Shown here piece after piece: positions 5,647-14,681 of a stretch of DNA of 38,014 bases; position 1 is the stretch's first letter, and the number at the start of each line of letters is the position of its first letter. The notes under the pieces are model-generated. The model was not told the origin of the DNA and did no database searches. It saw nothing but the letters and a program-made list of their open reading frames with translations. Position numbers and translations under genes: made by a program. The stretch is from JAICSD01 sp035637115 (lineage in GTDB: Bacteria > Acidobacteriota > Vicinamibacteria > Vicinamibacterales > 2-12-FULL-66-21), in NCBI GenBank assembly GCA_035637115.1, contig DASPXV010000127.1:1-38014 (forward strand), read 5' to 3'.

Positions 5647-8019
5647 ATGGCCAAACGCAAAAAGTTCCGCGACGCATCGCTGTTCGACGTCGCTGATAGC
5701 GATACTCCGTCCGGTCCGACCGACGAGCACGTCTCTCTTCACGAAGCGGCGCAGAGTCGATATCTCAACTACGCCCTCTCCGTCATAACGTCGCGCGCGC
5801 TGCCGGATGTGCGCGACGGGCTGAAGCCGGTCCAGCGCCGGATCCTGTTCACGATGTGGCAGCAGAACCTGACGGCCGACGTGAAGCACCGGAAGTGCGC
5901 GAAGGTCGTCGGCGACGTGATGGGGAGCTATCACCCGCATGGCGACGTGGCGCTCTACGAGACGCTCGTGCGCATGGCGCAGCCGTTCTCGCTGCGGTAT
6001 CCGCTCGTGGACGGCTCCGGCAACTTTGGATCCTTGGATGGCGACAGCGCCGCCGCGATGCGCTACACCGAGTGCCGCCTGGCGCGGCTGTCGGATGAGA
6101 TCCTGACGGAGATCGATCAGGCGACCGTTCCCTTCCGCCCGAACTACGACGGGACGAAGACCGAACCTGTCGTCCTCCCGTCGCGGATGCCGAACCTCCT
6201 GATCAATGGTGCGACCGGCATCGCCGTTGGCATGGCGACGAATATCCCGCCGCACAACCTGACAGAGGTCTGCACAGCCCTGATCAAGCTCCTCGACAAC
6301 CCGGATCTGACCAGCGTGCAGTTGGGCCGCTACATCAAAGGACCGGATTTTCCGACCGGTGGGGAGATGCTGAACTCCGCGGAGGAGTTGAAGCAGATCT
6401 ACAAGACGGGATCGGGCGCGATCCGGCTGCGGTCCACGTGGGAGAGCGGTCCTGAGACGCGCGGCTCGAAGACGATTTACATCACGAGCGTGCCCTACAC
6501 GGTCAACAAATCCACGCTCGTCGAGCGCATCGCCGACGTCGCGTTGAGCCGCAAGCTGCCGCCGTTGCTCGATGTCAAGGATCTGTCGACCGATGACGTG
6601 CGGATTTCGCTCGAGTTGAAGAAGGACGCTGACGAAAAGATGGTTATGGCGTACCTCTTCAAGCACACGCCGCTGCAGACGAACTTCCCGGTCAACCTGA
6701 CGTGCCTGGTTCCGACGGAAGGTAACCCGGAAGTCGGACGTCCCGAGCGTCTCGACCTGCACCAGGTGCTCTTCTACTTCCTGCATTTCCGTCTGGAAGT
6801 CGTCACGCGCCGGCTGGAGCACGAGCTCGACGCGCTGAAGAAGCGCGTGCATATCCTCGAAGGCTTCGAGAAGGTCTTCGATGCGCTCGATGAGATCCTG
6901 AAGATCGTGCGCCGGTCGGAAGGGAAGGTGGATGCCGCGCAGGCAATCATCAAGCGCTTTGCGCTCGATGCGGACCAGACGGACGCGATCCTCGAGCTCA
7001 AGATCTATCGCCTCGCCAAGCTCGAGATCCTCGTGATTCGCAAGGAGCTGGAGGAGAAACGCAAGCGCGCGCGGCAGATCGGCAGCCTGCTGAAGAACGA
7101 GGAGAGCCGGTGGGCCATAGTCCGTGCCGAGATCGAAGAGATCCAGAAGAAGTATGGCGACCCGCGCCGCACGAAGATCTCGACCGACGAAGGAGAGTCC
7201 GAGTACACAGCAGAGGACTTCATCATCGAGGAAGACAACGTCGTGATCGTCTCGCGCGACGGGTGGGTGAAGCGGCAGAAGGAAGTGAAGGACATCTCGA
7301 CGACGCGGCTGCGTGAAGGGGACGAGGTCCTCGCTGTATTCGCCGGGAGTACGCGGGCGACCGCGGCGTTCTTCAGCAATTTCGGCGTGGCGTACACCGC
7401 GCGAATCGCCGACGTCCCTGCGTCGACAGGATACGGGGAACCGATCCAGCGGCTCTTCAAGTTGAAGGACGGCGAGCGCATCGTCGCGGCGCTCAGCCTC
7501 GATCCCCGAGTCGCGCGGGAGATCGCGGCGAAGAAGGAAGGCGCAGAGCCGAAGGTCCATGCGGTGGCGGTCACGAGCGACGGCTACAGCCTGCGGTTCT
7601 CGCTCGAGCCGTTCGTCGAGCCGAGCACGCGCGGCGGGCGCCGGTTCGCGCGGACGGCGGAGCGGGCCGAAGTAGTCGGCGTGGCGAAGCTGACAGGTGG
7701 CGAGATCCTGATCGCCGCCACGCGCGAGGCGCGCGGGTTACTGACGCGGGCCGACGAAGTCAATTTCCTCTCCGGACCCGGCCGCGGCGTCATCCTGATC
7801 AAGCTGAATTCGAAAGCAGATCGCGTGCTCGGGTTCATCGCCTCCACTGGCGATCGCGATCTGCTCACGGTCGAAACATCGCGCGGCGCCGAGCAGACGA
7901 TCAGTACCGGCAAATACGAGGTCACAGGTAGGGGAGGAAAAGGACGCGAGCTGCTGCAGCGTGGCCAGTTCACGCGCCTCGTTTGGCCCACACCTGAGGC
8001 GCCGGAGCCGCTGTCGTAG
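5647..8019 (+). CDS. parC: DNA topoisomerase IV subunit A (GyrA/ParC family)
   Basis: A 790-residue type IIA topoisomerase A subunit, which cuts and rejoins DNA and works with the ParE-type subunit encoded at 17957. The winged-helix domain starts SRYLNYALSVITSRALPDVRDGLKPVQRR. The DNA-linking tyrosine is Tyr140 in AAAMRYTECRL, preceded by Arg139. A long coiled-coil follows (about residues 370-500), then a beta-pinwheel C-terminal domain. Near the end a GRGGKGR stretch resembles a GyrA box, so a gyrase-like role cannot be excluded; the call topoisomerase IV rests on the ParE-like partner. In the quinolone-site helix HPHGDVALYE, valine (101) stands where gyrase and ParC usually have serine, and Glu105 is the acidic anchor. 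The last 50 bases overlap the convergent GH16 gene. Confidence 0.9.
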   Translation: MAKRKKFRDASLFDVADSDTPSGPTDEHVSLHEAAQSRYLNYALSVITSRALPDVRDGLKPVQRRILFTMWQQNLTADVKHRKCAKVVGDVMGSYHPHGDVALYETLVRMAQPFSLRYPLVDGSGNFGSLDGDSAAAMRYTECRLARLSDEILTEIDQATVPFRPNYDGTKTEPVVLPSRMPNLLINGATGIAVGMATNIPPHNLTEVCTALIKLLDNPDLTSVQLGRYIKGPDFPTGGEMLNSAEELKQIYKTGSGAIRLRSTWESGPETRGSKTIYITSVPYTVNKSTLVERIADVALSRKLPPLLDVKDLSTDDVRISLELKKDADEKMVMAYLFKHTPLQTNFPVNLTCLVPTEGNPEVGRPERLDLHQVLFYFLHFRLEVVTRRLEHELDALKKRVHILEGFEKVFDALDEILKIVRRSEGKVDAAQAIIKRFALDADQTDAILELKIYRLAKLEILVIRKELEEKRKRARQIGSLLKNEESRWAIVRAEIEEIQKKYGDPRRTKISTDEGESEYTAEDFIIEEDNVVIVSRDGWVKRQKEVKDISTTRLREGDEVLAVFAGSTRATAAFFSNFGVAYTARIADVPASTGYGEPIQRLFKLKDGERIVAALSLDPRVAREIAAKKEGAEPKVHAVAVTSDGYSLRFSLEPFVEPSTRGGRRFARTAERAEVVGVAKLTGGEILIAATREARGLLTRADEVNFLSGPGRGVILIKLNSKADRVLGFIASTGDRDLLTVETSRGAEQTISTGKYEVTGRGGKGRELLQRGQFTRLVWPTPEAPEPLS

Positions 8020-8839
8020 GGGCCGTGACGCGAACCCAGTCGACCAGGATCCTGACCTTGTCTTTCTGAATCGCGCGGACTGTCGACTCCGGCAGTCCGC
8101 GATACGGCGTGGACGCCTTGTTCACGCCAAACGGATAGTTGCCCCCGAGCGCCAGGTTCAGAATCAGGTGCTTCGGGTTGTCGAACGACCACGCGCCGTA
8201 GCGTTCCACCATCTCGCGCGTCACGCGGTAGACCATGCGCTCGTCCACCTTGAATACGAGTGTGTCGGTGGTCCAGTCCACCGAGTAGACGTGCCATTTC
8301 GTGATGTCCGAACGGCCCAGCGGCGCGCGCATCACCAGTGGAGTGTCGCCGAAGTATCCGGGTCCGTGCAGCGCGACGCTCGTCCACGTGCGGTCGCCGA
8401 CGTTCTCCATGATGTCGATCTCGCCCGTGTCAGGCCAGCGGCCATCGCCGAGCGCCCAGAATGCCGGCCACAAGCCGTCCCCTGCCGCGAGCTTCATCCG
8501 CGCCGCGGCGGTTCCGTACGTGAACGTCATCTTCGACCGCGTGTCGATGCGGCCGGAGATGAAGTCGAAGCTGTGTCCGTCCGACGTTTTGAAGCCAGGC
8601 CGGTAGCGCGGCTGGATTTCCAGTGCGCCACCCTTCACGCGCAGCACATCTGGTGCATCGACGTACGCCTGGAGCTCGTTGTTCACCGTGCGCCCGGTCA
8701 CGATGACGTTCCAGTGCGACCGATCCAGCTGAGATCCAGAGAAGTCGTCAAAAAAGACCGTGCGTGCGGAGTCGGGGAGGAGCGCCGGCGGCGTTAAGAT
8801 CCAGGCGAGAATTCCGGCCAGGCACAGCTTTACAGGCAT
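7970..8839 (-). CDS. Secreted glycoside hydrolase family 16 (beta-glucanase-like)
   Basis: A 289-residue enzyme that should hydrolyse beta-1,3 or mixed beta-1,3/1,4 glucans outside the cytoplasm. Residues 1-25 form a signal peptide (KLCLAGILAWILTPPALL). The GH16 catalytic motif GEIDIMENVG is intact, with nucleophile Glu140, Asp142 and acid/base Glu145. Other family segments are FFDDFSGSQLDRSHWNV, SGRIDTRSKMTFTYG, GLWPAFWALG, HVYSVDWTTDTLVFKVD and HLILNLALGGNYP. The length is normal for a single-domain GH16 enzyme; there is no binding module. Laminarinase is more likely than kappa-carrageenase or agarase, but the substrate cannot be fixed from sequence. The gene overlaps the 3' end of parC on the other strand by 50 bases. 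Confidence 0.93.
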   Translation of the reverse strand: MPVKLCLAGILAWILTPPALLPDSARTVFFDDFSGSQLDRSHWNVIVTGRTVNNELQAYVDAPDVLRVKGGALEIQPRYRPGFKTSDGHSFDFISGRIDTRSKMTFTYGTAAARMKLAAGDGLWPAFWALGDGRWPDTGEIDIMENVGDRTWTSVALHGPGYFGDTPLVMRAPLGRSDITKWHVYSVDWTTDTLVFKVDERMVYRVTREMVERYGAWSFDNPKHLILNLALGGNYPFGVNKASTPYRGLPESTVRAIQKDKVRILVDWVRVTAPTTAAPAPQVWAKRGA

Positions 8840-8845
8840 GGCGCG

Positions 8846-8851
8846 ATTCTA
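8846..8851 (-). promoter_or_regulatory. Probable -10 box of the GH16 gene
   Basis: On the minus strand TAGAAT ends six bases before the ATG at 8839, with no room for a Shine-Dalgarno sequence after the expected start point. A leaderless transcript is inferred. Confidence 0.5.
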
Positions 8852-8922
8852 CAGCCCGGGGAACCGCCGGACGGCCGCCGTCGTCTACGAACCCAGGCAG
8901 TTCCCGCCCGGAAGAAGGATTC

Positions 8923-11331
8923 ATGCGCACCTTGCTGCAGGACTTGAAATACGGCGTGCGCATGGTGCGCCGCCAGCCGATGTTTTCTGCGGTCGTCGTG
9001 ATGACGCTCGCCCTCGCGATCGGCGCCAACACGGTCATCTTCAGTTTCGCGAACATCCTGCTGTTGCGCCCGCTGCCGTTGAAGCAGCCGGACAGGCTCG
9101 GCTGGGTGTTCACCGTCGATCCACATCGGGGCGGCAACCGCGGCTCCCTGTCGATTCCAGAGTTCCTCGACTATCGCTCGTCGCTGACGTCATTCGAATC
9201 GCTGGGAGCATCGGTGCGGGCGAGCGTGGTGCTCACAGGACGCGGTGACGCCAGGCGTCTGCAGGCAACACGTGTGACGGCGAACCTGATCGACGTGTGG
9301 GGTCTTCGCATGCAGCTTGGGCGGCCATTCACGAACGGTGCGGACACGCCTGGCGCTCCCGGCGAAGTAGTCATCAGCTATCACTACTGGGATCGGGATC
9401 TGAATCGCGATCCAACGATCGTCGGCCAGACGTTGATGCTCGACGGCCGTGCGGCAACCGTGACAGGCGTGCTCGCGCCCGACATCGAGATCGGGAATCT
9501 GTCGGAAATCGACGTCTGGGTGCCGCTCTCGCTTTCACCGGATGCCGCCCGCGAAGCGCGGACGCTTCGCGTGAACGGTCGTCTCAAGCCAGGTATCACG
9601 CTGGCGCAAGCCAACGCAGACGTGCTCCGCGTGGCGCAGATCCTGGCGCGCGAACATCCGCGTACCAACGAAGGCTGGTCCGCGCGCGTTGCGCCAACAC
9701 GTGAAGCGATGACGGGCACCAACACGTGGTCGATCATGCTGCTGTTGTCCCTCGTCGTCGGCTTCGTGCTCCTGCTGGCATGCGCGAATCTTGCCAATCT
9801 CGTGCTGTCGCGTGCGACGGGACGCCGTCGCGAGCTTGCGGTGCGGTCCGCACTCGGCGCGAGCCGCGTACGCGTTATCCGGCAGATGCTCACGGAGAAC
9901 GTGATCTATGGATTGTGCGGCGGAGCGCTCGGCCTCGCAATCGCGCAGGGAGGCCTCGTCGTGATGAGCGCGGTCGCGTACGAGCCGTTCTTCCGGATGC
10001 TCACGATCGATCGCAACGTTCTCGTGTTCACCGCAGGCCTCGCGCTGCTCACGCCCGTCCTCTTCGCAATGCTTCCCGCATTGCAGTCGACGCGCGCGGA
10101 TGCCGTCGAGGCGCTGAAGGACGGCGGCACGCGTACGGCAGGTGGCGCACGCGTCGCGCGCAGCCGCTCCGTGCTCATCGTCGCGCAGTTGAGTCTCGCC
10201 GTCATGCTGCTCGTACTCGCGACGCTGCTCGTGCAGACGCTCGTGAACATCGCCGACGCGCCGCTTGGCGTCGACTCCCGCAAGATGCTGACCGCGCGGA
10301 TGGAGCTGCCGGCATGGCGTTACGGAAACCCGGCCGCAATCGGCCAGTATCAGGCGCAGCTGCTCGCGCGGCTGAAGTCGAATTCATCCATCGAGCAGGC
10401 GGCGATTGTCGATCGACTGCCCCTGCTCGACGGCGAACCGACAACGGAGATCGAGATCCGGAGGCGACCTTCTGGACGTCCGGAAGATCGTCCGTGGGCC
10501 GTTGCGACGACGGTGAGCGACGGATACTTCGGCGCTGTTGGCATGCCGATGATTGCCGGCCGCTCGTTCACTGAAACCGATCTTCCGGAGCGGCAGCCTA
10601 TCGCGGTGATCAATAAGGAGATGGCGCGCCGCTACTGGGGCTCGCCCGAGAAAGCACTCGGGGCGAATCTGACAATGGTGGGGGATGCGTCGGGGAGAAT
10701 GCTCCAGGTCGTCGGCGTTTCGTCGGACGTGCTCCGCGGCGATCTCCAAGGCGTCAACCCGCAGGTGTATCTTGCCGCGCGGCAGCGACCCGCACGGTCG
10801 GTCTCCCTGGTCGTCCGTGCGGCGGATCCCGCGGGGATCGCGGCCGCGGTCCGCGAGCAAATCCGCGGGCTGGATGCAGACGTGCCCGTCTACGAAGTTC
10901 GGCCGTTCCAGCAGGCGATCGACGAGGACCTTTCCAGCAACCGGATTCTCGGCAGCCTCTTCGTCTCATTCGCGCTGCTGGCGCTGGTGCTCGCCGCCTC
11001 GGGACTCTATGCCGTCGTCTCGTATGCCTCCGCGCAGCGGGTGAAAGAGTTCGGCGTACGCATTGCGCTCGGCGCCACCGGATCCGACATCGTCGGAATG
11101 ATGCTGCGCCAGACAGGAAAACTGGTCGCGATTGGCCTCGTGCTCGGCCTCGTCGGCGGACGGCTGCTGGCGATTGGCGCGAGGTCGCTGCTGTATCGCG
11201 TCTCGGCATCGGATCCGGCGACGTATGCCGGCGTCGCGGCGGCGCTCGGCGCTATTGCGATGCTCGCGACCTACGTGCCGGTGCGCCGCGTGATGTCGAT
11301 CGACCCGGTCAGGGCGCTGCGGCTAGATTGA
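8923..11331 (+). CDS. ADOP-type ABC permease (two MacB/FtsX cores)
   Basis: An 802-residue membrane protein with the duplicated layout of acidobacterial orphan permeases. A first transmembrane helix (about residues 20-45) is followed by a MacB-like periplasmic domain, an FtsX core near residues 270-430 (LLLSLVVGFVLLLACANLANLVLSRATGRRRELAVRSALGAS), a second helix with periplasmic domain, and a C-terminal FtsX core (ASGLYAVVSYASAQRVKEFGVRIALGATGSDIV). No ATPase is encoded nearby, so an ATP-binding partner elsewhere is presumed. Unlike the permease at the left edge it lacks the soluble prefix domain and begins directly MRTLLQDLKYGVRMVRRQP. ATG 8923 has AAGGA just upstream; the open frame before it overlaps the divergent GH16 gene and was rejected. 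Substrate unknown. Confidence 0.93.
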   Translation: MRTLLQDLKYGVRMVRRQPMFSAVVVMTLALAIGANTVIFSFANILLLRPLPLKQPDRLGWVFTVDPHRGGNRGSLSIPEFLDYRSSLTSFESLGASVRASVVLTGRGDARRLQATRVTANLIDVWGLRMQLGRPFTNGADTPGAPGEVVISYHYWDRDLNRDPTIVGQTLMLDGRAATVTGVLAPDIEIGNLSEIDVWVPLSLSPDAAREARTLRVNGRLKPGITLAQANADVLRVAQILAREHPRTNEGWSARVAPTREAMTGTNTWSIMLLLSLVVGFVLLLACANLANLVLSRATGRRRELAVRSALGASRVRVIRQMLTENVIYGLCGGALGLAIAQGGLVVMSAVAYEPFFRMLTIDRNVLVFTAGLALLTPVLFAMLPALQSTRADAVEALKDGGTRTAGGARVARSRSVLIVAQLSLAVMLLVLATLLVQTLVNIADAPLGVDSRKMLTARMELPAWRYGNPAAIGQYQAQLLARLKSNSSIEQAAIVDRLPLLDGEPTTEIEIRRRPSGRPEDRPWAVATTVSDGYFGAVGMPMIAGRSFTETDLPERQPIAVINKEMARRYWGSPEKALGANLTMVGDASGRMLQVVGVSSDVLRGDLQGVNPQVYLAARQRPARSVSLVVRAADPAGIAAAVREQIRGLDADVPVYEVRPFQQAIDEDLSSNRILGSLFVSFALLALVLAASGLYAVVSYASAQRVKEFGVRIALGATGSDIVGMMLRQTGKLVAIGLVLGLVGGRLLAIGARSLLYRVSASDPATYAGVAAALGAIAMLATYVPVRRVMSIDPVRALRLD

Positions 11332-11617
11332 ACGCCTGCATTATCCAGGGCAGGAATGCTTCGATGCGCCTGTTCCAGTAGTCCCACGTGTGGGCGCCCG
11401 GCAACTCGTGATACTCGTACGCGAAACCGCGCTTCTGAAGAATCGCGACGAGCTCGCGGCTTTCCTCGAGCAGGCTGTCGGACGTGCCGCAATCCAGATA
11501 CAACACGCGGTACTTCATCGTCCGGCCGAGCGCCGCCGACGCGACCGTATCGTCCCTATATGGTTGTGCGACAGGCGGTTGTACGAGCAGCAGCGCGAGC
11601 GCGAGCACTGGAACCAT
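11309..11617 (-). pseudogene. Esterase with the catalytic middle deleted
   Basis: A 102-residue in-frame ORF that reads as the two ends of a putative esterase (PF00756, esterase D/tributyrin esterase type) joined together. Residues 1-39 are a signal peptide (MVPVLALALLLVQPPVAQ) and the usual first strand segment TVASAALGRTMKYRVL. From about residue 40 it is the C-terminal end, YLDCGTSDSLLEESRELVAILQ, with the catalytic-histidine segment ELPGAHTWDYWNRR. The central part with the nucleophile elbow (GxSxG) and the catalytic acid is absent. A full relative has about 270 residues, so roughly 170 are missing. The join is near nucleotide 11500. It cannot be an active esterase. Its 3' end overlaps the convergent ADOP permease by 23 bases. 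A shortened functional protein is possible but less likely. Confidence 0.75.
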
Positions 11618-11621
11618 GGGG

Positions 11622-11627
11622 TAGGAT
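11622..11627 (+). promoter_or_regulatory. Probable -10 box of sucA
   Basis: TAGGAT lies nine bases before the sucA ATG, in the short gap to the divergent esterase remnant. An AAGGA sequence directly before the ATG is too close for a normal Shine-Dalgarno sequence. A very short leader is inferred. Confidence 0.4.
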
Positions 11628-11636
11628 TACAAGGAT

Positions 11637-14453
11637 ATGTCTGGGTGGCAGGATTACTCCGGGATCAACCGTGCATACGTGCTCGAGCTGTACGAGCGTT
11701 TCCGGACGGATCCTGCCTCGGTCGATGCGGAAACGCGCGCGCTGTTCGAACAATGGACGCCTCCTGCCGACGAACCAGCGATCGCCCCTTCAACGACTGA
11801 GATTCCGGCGCGCGCCGCGGTGTCGGCCGTCAACCTCGCACGGTCGATCCGGCGCTACGGTCATCTTGCCGCCCAGCTGGATCCACTCGGCGCGAAACCA
11901 ATCGGCGATCCCACGCTGCGTCCCGAGCGTCACGGGCTCACGGAAGACGATCTGCGCCGGGTTCCGGCGACGTTGATGTCGTCGCCGCTGGCTGCGAATG
12001 CGTCGAACATGCAGGAGTTCGTCGCGGCGCTGCGCCGTGTCTATTGCTCGACGACGGGTTACGACTACTCGCATGTGTTCGTGCCCGAAGAGCGGCAGTG
12101 GCTGCGGCAGGCGGCCGAAACGGGACGCTTCCGCGATCCGTCGGACCCGATCGATCCGATCCATCTGCTCGAGCGGCTGACGCAGGTGGAAGCCTTCGAG
12201 CGTTTTCTCCATCGCACGTTTCCCGGCAAGACGCGGTTCTCGATCGAAGGACTCGACATGCTCGTGCCGATCCTCGACGAGGTGATCGGCGAAGCCGCGG
12301 AAGCGGGCATCCGGGCGATTCTCATCGGCATGGCGCATCGCGGACGCCTGAACGTAATGGCCCACGTTCTGTGCAAGCCGTACGAGCAGATTCTCGCGGA
12401 GTTCAAGGACCCGATCTCGTCGCGCAACTTCCGCGAAGACATGTCGTGGGCGGGGGACGTGAAATATCACGCCGGCGCGCAGCGCGCGATCAGGCACGGG
12501 CGCGAGATCGCGATGGAAGTCTCGATGCCGTCGAATCCGAGCCATCTCGAGGCCGTGGATCCCGTCGTCGAAGGCATGGCGCGTGCAGCGGGCACGTCCG
12601 TGGACGGTCGCGGTGCGCCGCATTTCGATCCCGCGCGCGGCGTTCCGATCCTGATTCACGGCGACTCGGCGTTTCCCGGCCAGGGCATCGTCGCTGAGAC
12701 GCTGAACCTGAGCCGCCTGCCGGGTTACGACACCGGCGGGACGATCCACATCATCGTGAACAATCAGCTCGGGTTCACTGCGGACGCGCGCGACTCGTAC
12801 AGCACGTCGTACGCAAGCGGCCTTGCACGCGGCTTCAAGATTCCGATCGTTCACGTCAACGCGGACGATCCGGTCGCCTGTGTGGAAGCCGCGCGGCTGG
12901 CGTTTGCGTATCGCGCGAAGTTTCAGCGTGATTTCCTCATCGACCTGATCGGCTACCGCCGCTGGGGGCACAATGAAGGGGACGAGCCGGCGTTTACGCA
13001 GCCCTTGATGTACCAGAAGATCGCGAAGCACCCGACCGTGCGGGAGATCTGGGCGCGCACGCTGGTGGAGCGCGGCACGATCGACGCGTCGCTGCCCGAG
13101 ACGCTCAACAAGAAGTACATGGACGACCTGCAGCACGTGCTCGATCAGCTGCAGCCGGAAGAGGATCTCGTCGAGCCGCTGCCCGAAGCGCCGCCACCTG
13201 GCGCGGCGGCAAAGGCCCACACCGCCGTTCCGCTCGAAGAGCTCGTCGCGCTGAACGCGTCGCTGATGGCGATGCCCGAAGGTTTTGCCATCCATAAGAA
13301 GCTCGAACGCAGCCGCGAGAAGCGCGCGCAGGCGTTGTCGAAACCGGATGAGCGGACGATCGATTGGTCGGTAGCGGAAGACCTGGCGTTCGCATCGATC
13401 CTCGCGGACGGCACCAGCATCCGCCTGACAGGTGAGGACGTGGAGCGCGGTACCTTCAGTCACCGCCACGCCGTCCTGCACGATGTCAACACCGGTGCCA
13501 TCCACGTGCCGCTGCAGGCGTTTCCGGAGGCGAAAGCCGCGTTCGAGATCCACAACAGTCCGCTGTCGGAGAACGGCGTGCTCGGGTTCGAGTATGGCTA
13601 CAGCGTGCAGGCGCCGTCGCGGCTCGTGATCTGGGAAGCGCAGTACGGCGACTTCATCAACGGCGCGCAGGTGATCCTCGACGAGTTCATCGCGTCGGCG
13701 CGCGTGAAGTGGGGGCAGCATCCGTCACTCGTTCTCCTGCTGCCGCACGCACACGAAGGGCAGGGGCCGGATCATGCGAGCGCGCGCCCGGAGCGGTTCC
13801 TGCAGCTTGCGGCGGACGTCAACGTCAGGATCGCGAACTGCACGACTGCCGCGCAGTACTTCCACCTGCTGCGCCGCCAGGCAGCGCTCCTGCTGGAAGA
13901 TCCGCTTCCACTGATCGTCCTGACGCCGAAAAGCCTGCTCCGGCATCCATCGGTCGCGTCCACGCCGCGCGAGCTCGCGGAGGGCCGCTTCCGTACTGTG
14001 ATTGATGACGACGAAGCGCGGAGCCGAGCCGGCGAGATCCGCCGTGTGATCCTCTGCAGCGGCAAGGTCTACGTCGATCTTGCCGGCAGCGACAAGCGCG
14101 CCGCCGCGCGAGACACCGCGATCGGCCGCGTCGAGCAGCTGTATCCCGTGCCGTCGCAGAACCTGCAGGCGATGTTCGAGGCGTACGCGTCGGCGCAGGA
14201 AGTCGTCTGGGTCCAGGAAGAGCCGGAAAACATGGGGGCGTGGGACTTTATCCGGCCGCACCTCGTCGAGGCGTCCGGTGGGCGCCCGGTACGGGTCATC
14301 GCGCGTCCTCGCAGCGCGAGCCCTGCCGAAGGGTCGGCCGCGCGCCACGCGCGGCAGCAGCAAGTGCTGATCGAGGCCGCGTTGGCTCCGTCGAAGGATG
14401 CCGGTCGCGCGAAGCCTGGCACGAAGCCGGAACCGGAGCAGGTCGCTGGATGA
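11637..14453 (+). CDS. sucA: 2-oxoglutarate dehydrogenase E1 component
   Basis: A 938-residue thiamine diphosphate enzyme of the citric acid cycle. It decarboxylates 2-oxoglutarate and passes the succinyl group to the lipoyl arm of E2 (encoded by the next gene). The N-terminal helix YVLELYERFRTDPASVDAETRALFEQW is the usual E2-binding segment. Other markers are IGMAHRGRLNVMAHV, the cofactor motif GDSAFPGQGIVAET (about residue 341) with IIVNNQLGFT, YRRWGHNEGDEPAFTQP (about 440), and in the C-terminal half FEYGYSVQAP, WEAQYGDFINGAQVI and LPHAHEGQGPDHASARPERF. The length matches the usual 930-940 residues and nothing is missing. It is separated from sucB by a 228-base repeat-rich spacer. Confidence 0.97.
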   Translation: MSGWQDYSGINRAYVLELYERFRTDPASVDAETRALFEQWTPPADEPAIAPSTTEIPARAAVSAVNLARSIRRYGHLAAQLDPLGAKPIGDPTLRPERHGLTEDDLRRVPATLMSSPLAANASNMQEFVAALRRVYCSTTGYDYSHVFVPEERQWLRQAAETGRFRDPSDPIDPIHLLERLTQVEAFERFLHRTFPGKTRFSIEGLDMLVPILDEVIGEAAEAGIRAILIGMAHRGRLNVMAHVLCKPYEQILAEFKDPISSRNFREDMSWAGDVKYHAGAQRAIRHGREIAMEVSMPSNPSHLEAVDPVVEGMARAAGTSVDGRGAPHFDPARGVPILIHGDSAFPGQGIVAETLNLSRLPGYDTGGTIHIIVNNQLGFTADARDSYSTSYASGLARGFKIPIVHVNADDPVACVEAARLAFAYRAKFQRDFLIDLIGYRRWGHNEGDEPAFTQPLMYQKIAKHPTVREIWARTLVERGTIDASLPETLNKKYMDDLQHVLDQLQPEEDLVEPLPEAPPPGAAAKAHTAVPLEELVALNASLMAMPEGFAIHKKLERSREKRAQALSKPDERTIDWSVAEDLAFASILADGTSIRLTGEDVERGTFSHRHAVLHDVNTGAIHVPLQAFPEAKAAFEIHNSPLSENGVLGFEYGYSVQAPSRLVIWEAQYGDFINGAQVILDEFIASARVKWGQHPSLVLLLPHAHEGQGPDHASARPERFLQLAADVNVRIANCTTAAQYFHLLRRQAALLLEDPLPLIVLTPKSLLRHPSVASTPRELAEGRFRTVIDDDEARSRAGEIRRVILCSGKVYVDLAGSDKRAAARDTAIGRVEQLYPVPSQNLQAMFEAYASAQEVVWVQEEPENMGAWDFIRPHLVEASGGRPVRVIARPRSASPAEGSAARHARQQQVLIEAALAPSKDAGRAKPGTKPEPEQVAG

Positions 14454-14461
14454 ACAAGCGG

Positions 14462-14659
14462 AACTCGAAGGAGTCGAAGGCATCGAAGAAGGTCGAAGGA
14501 GCGCCTCGTCCGAAACTTTGACGTTCGAAGGCTTCGAAGTTCGAAGGAGAGACGTCATTCCTTCGACTGCCTTCGACTTCGACCTTCGAAGCCTTCGAAG
14601 TTGGAAGGACAGACGTCTCCTTCGACTGCCTTCGACAGCTTCGACTTCTTCGAGTGAGA
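14462..14659. repeat. CGAAG/CTTCG-rich structured spacer between sucA and sucB
   Basis: The 228 bases between sucA and sucB hold about nineteen CGAAG or CTTCG pentamers and no gene. Two direct copies of about 60 bases are visible (14522-14582 and 14583-14645), each starting TTCGAAG, with a GACGTC in the middle and CCTTCGACTGCCTTCGAC near the end. The left third is CGAAG-rich and the right third CTTCG-rich, so the transcript can fold into a long imperfect hairpin. The sucB ribosome-binding site (AGGGAG) lies just downstream. It resembles the CGAAG-type arms at 5354-5602. Confidence 0.75.
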
Positions 14660-14681
14660 GAGACAAGTAAAGGGAGCGCTG

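Noticed and set aside
5563..7560. 665-residue open frame antisense to parC
   Set aside because: It is a shadow of a well-recognised gene, and its composition is not protein-like. The same applies to the long antisense frames over sucA, sucB, parE and the vWA gene.
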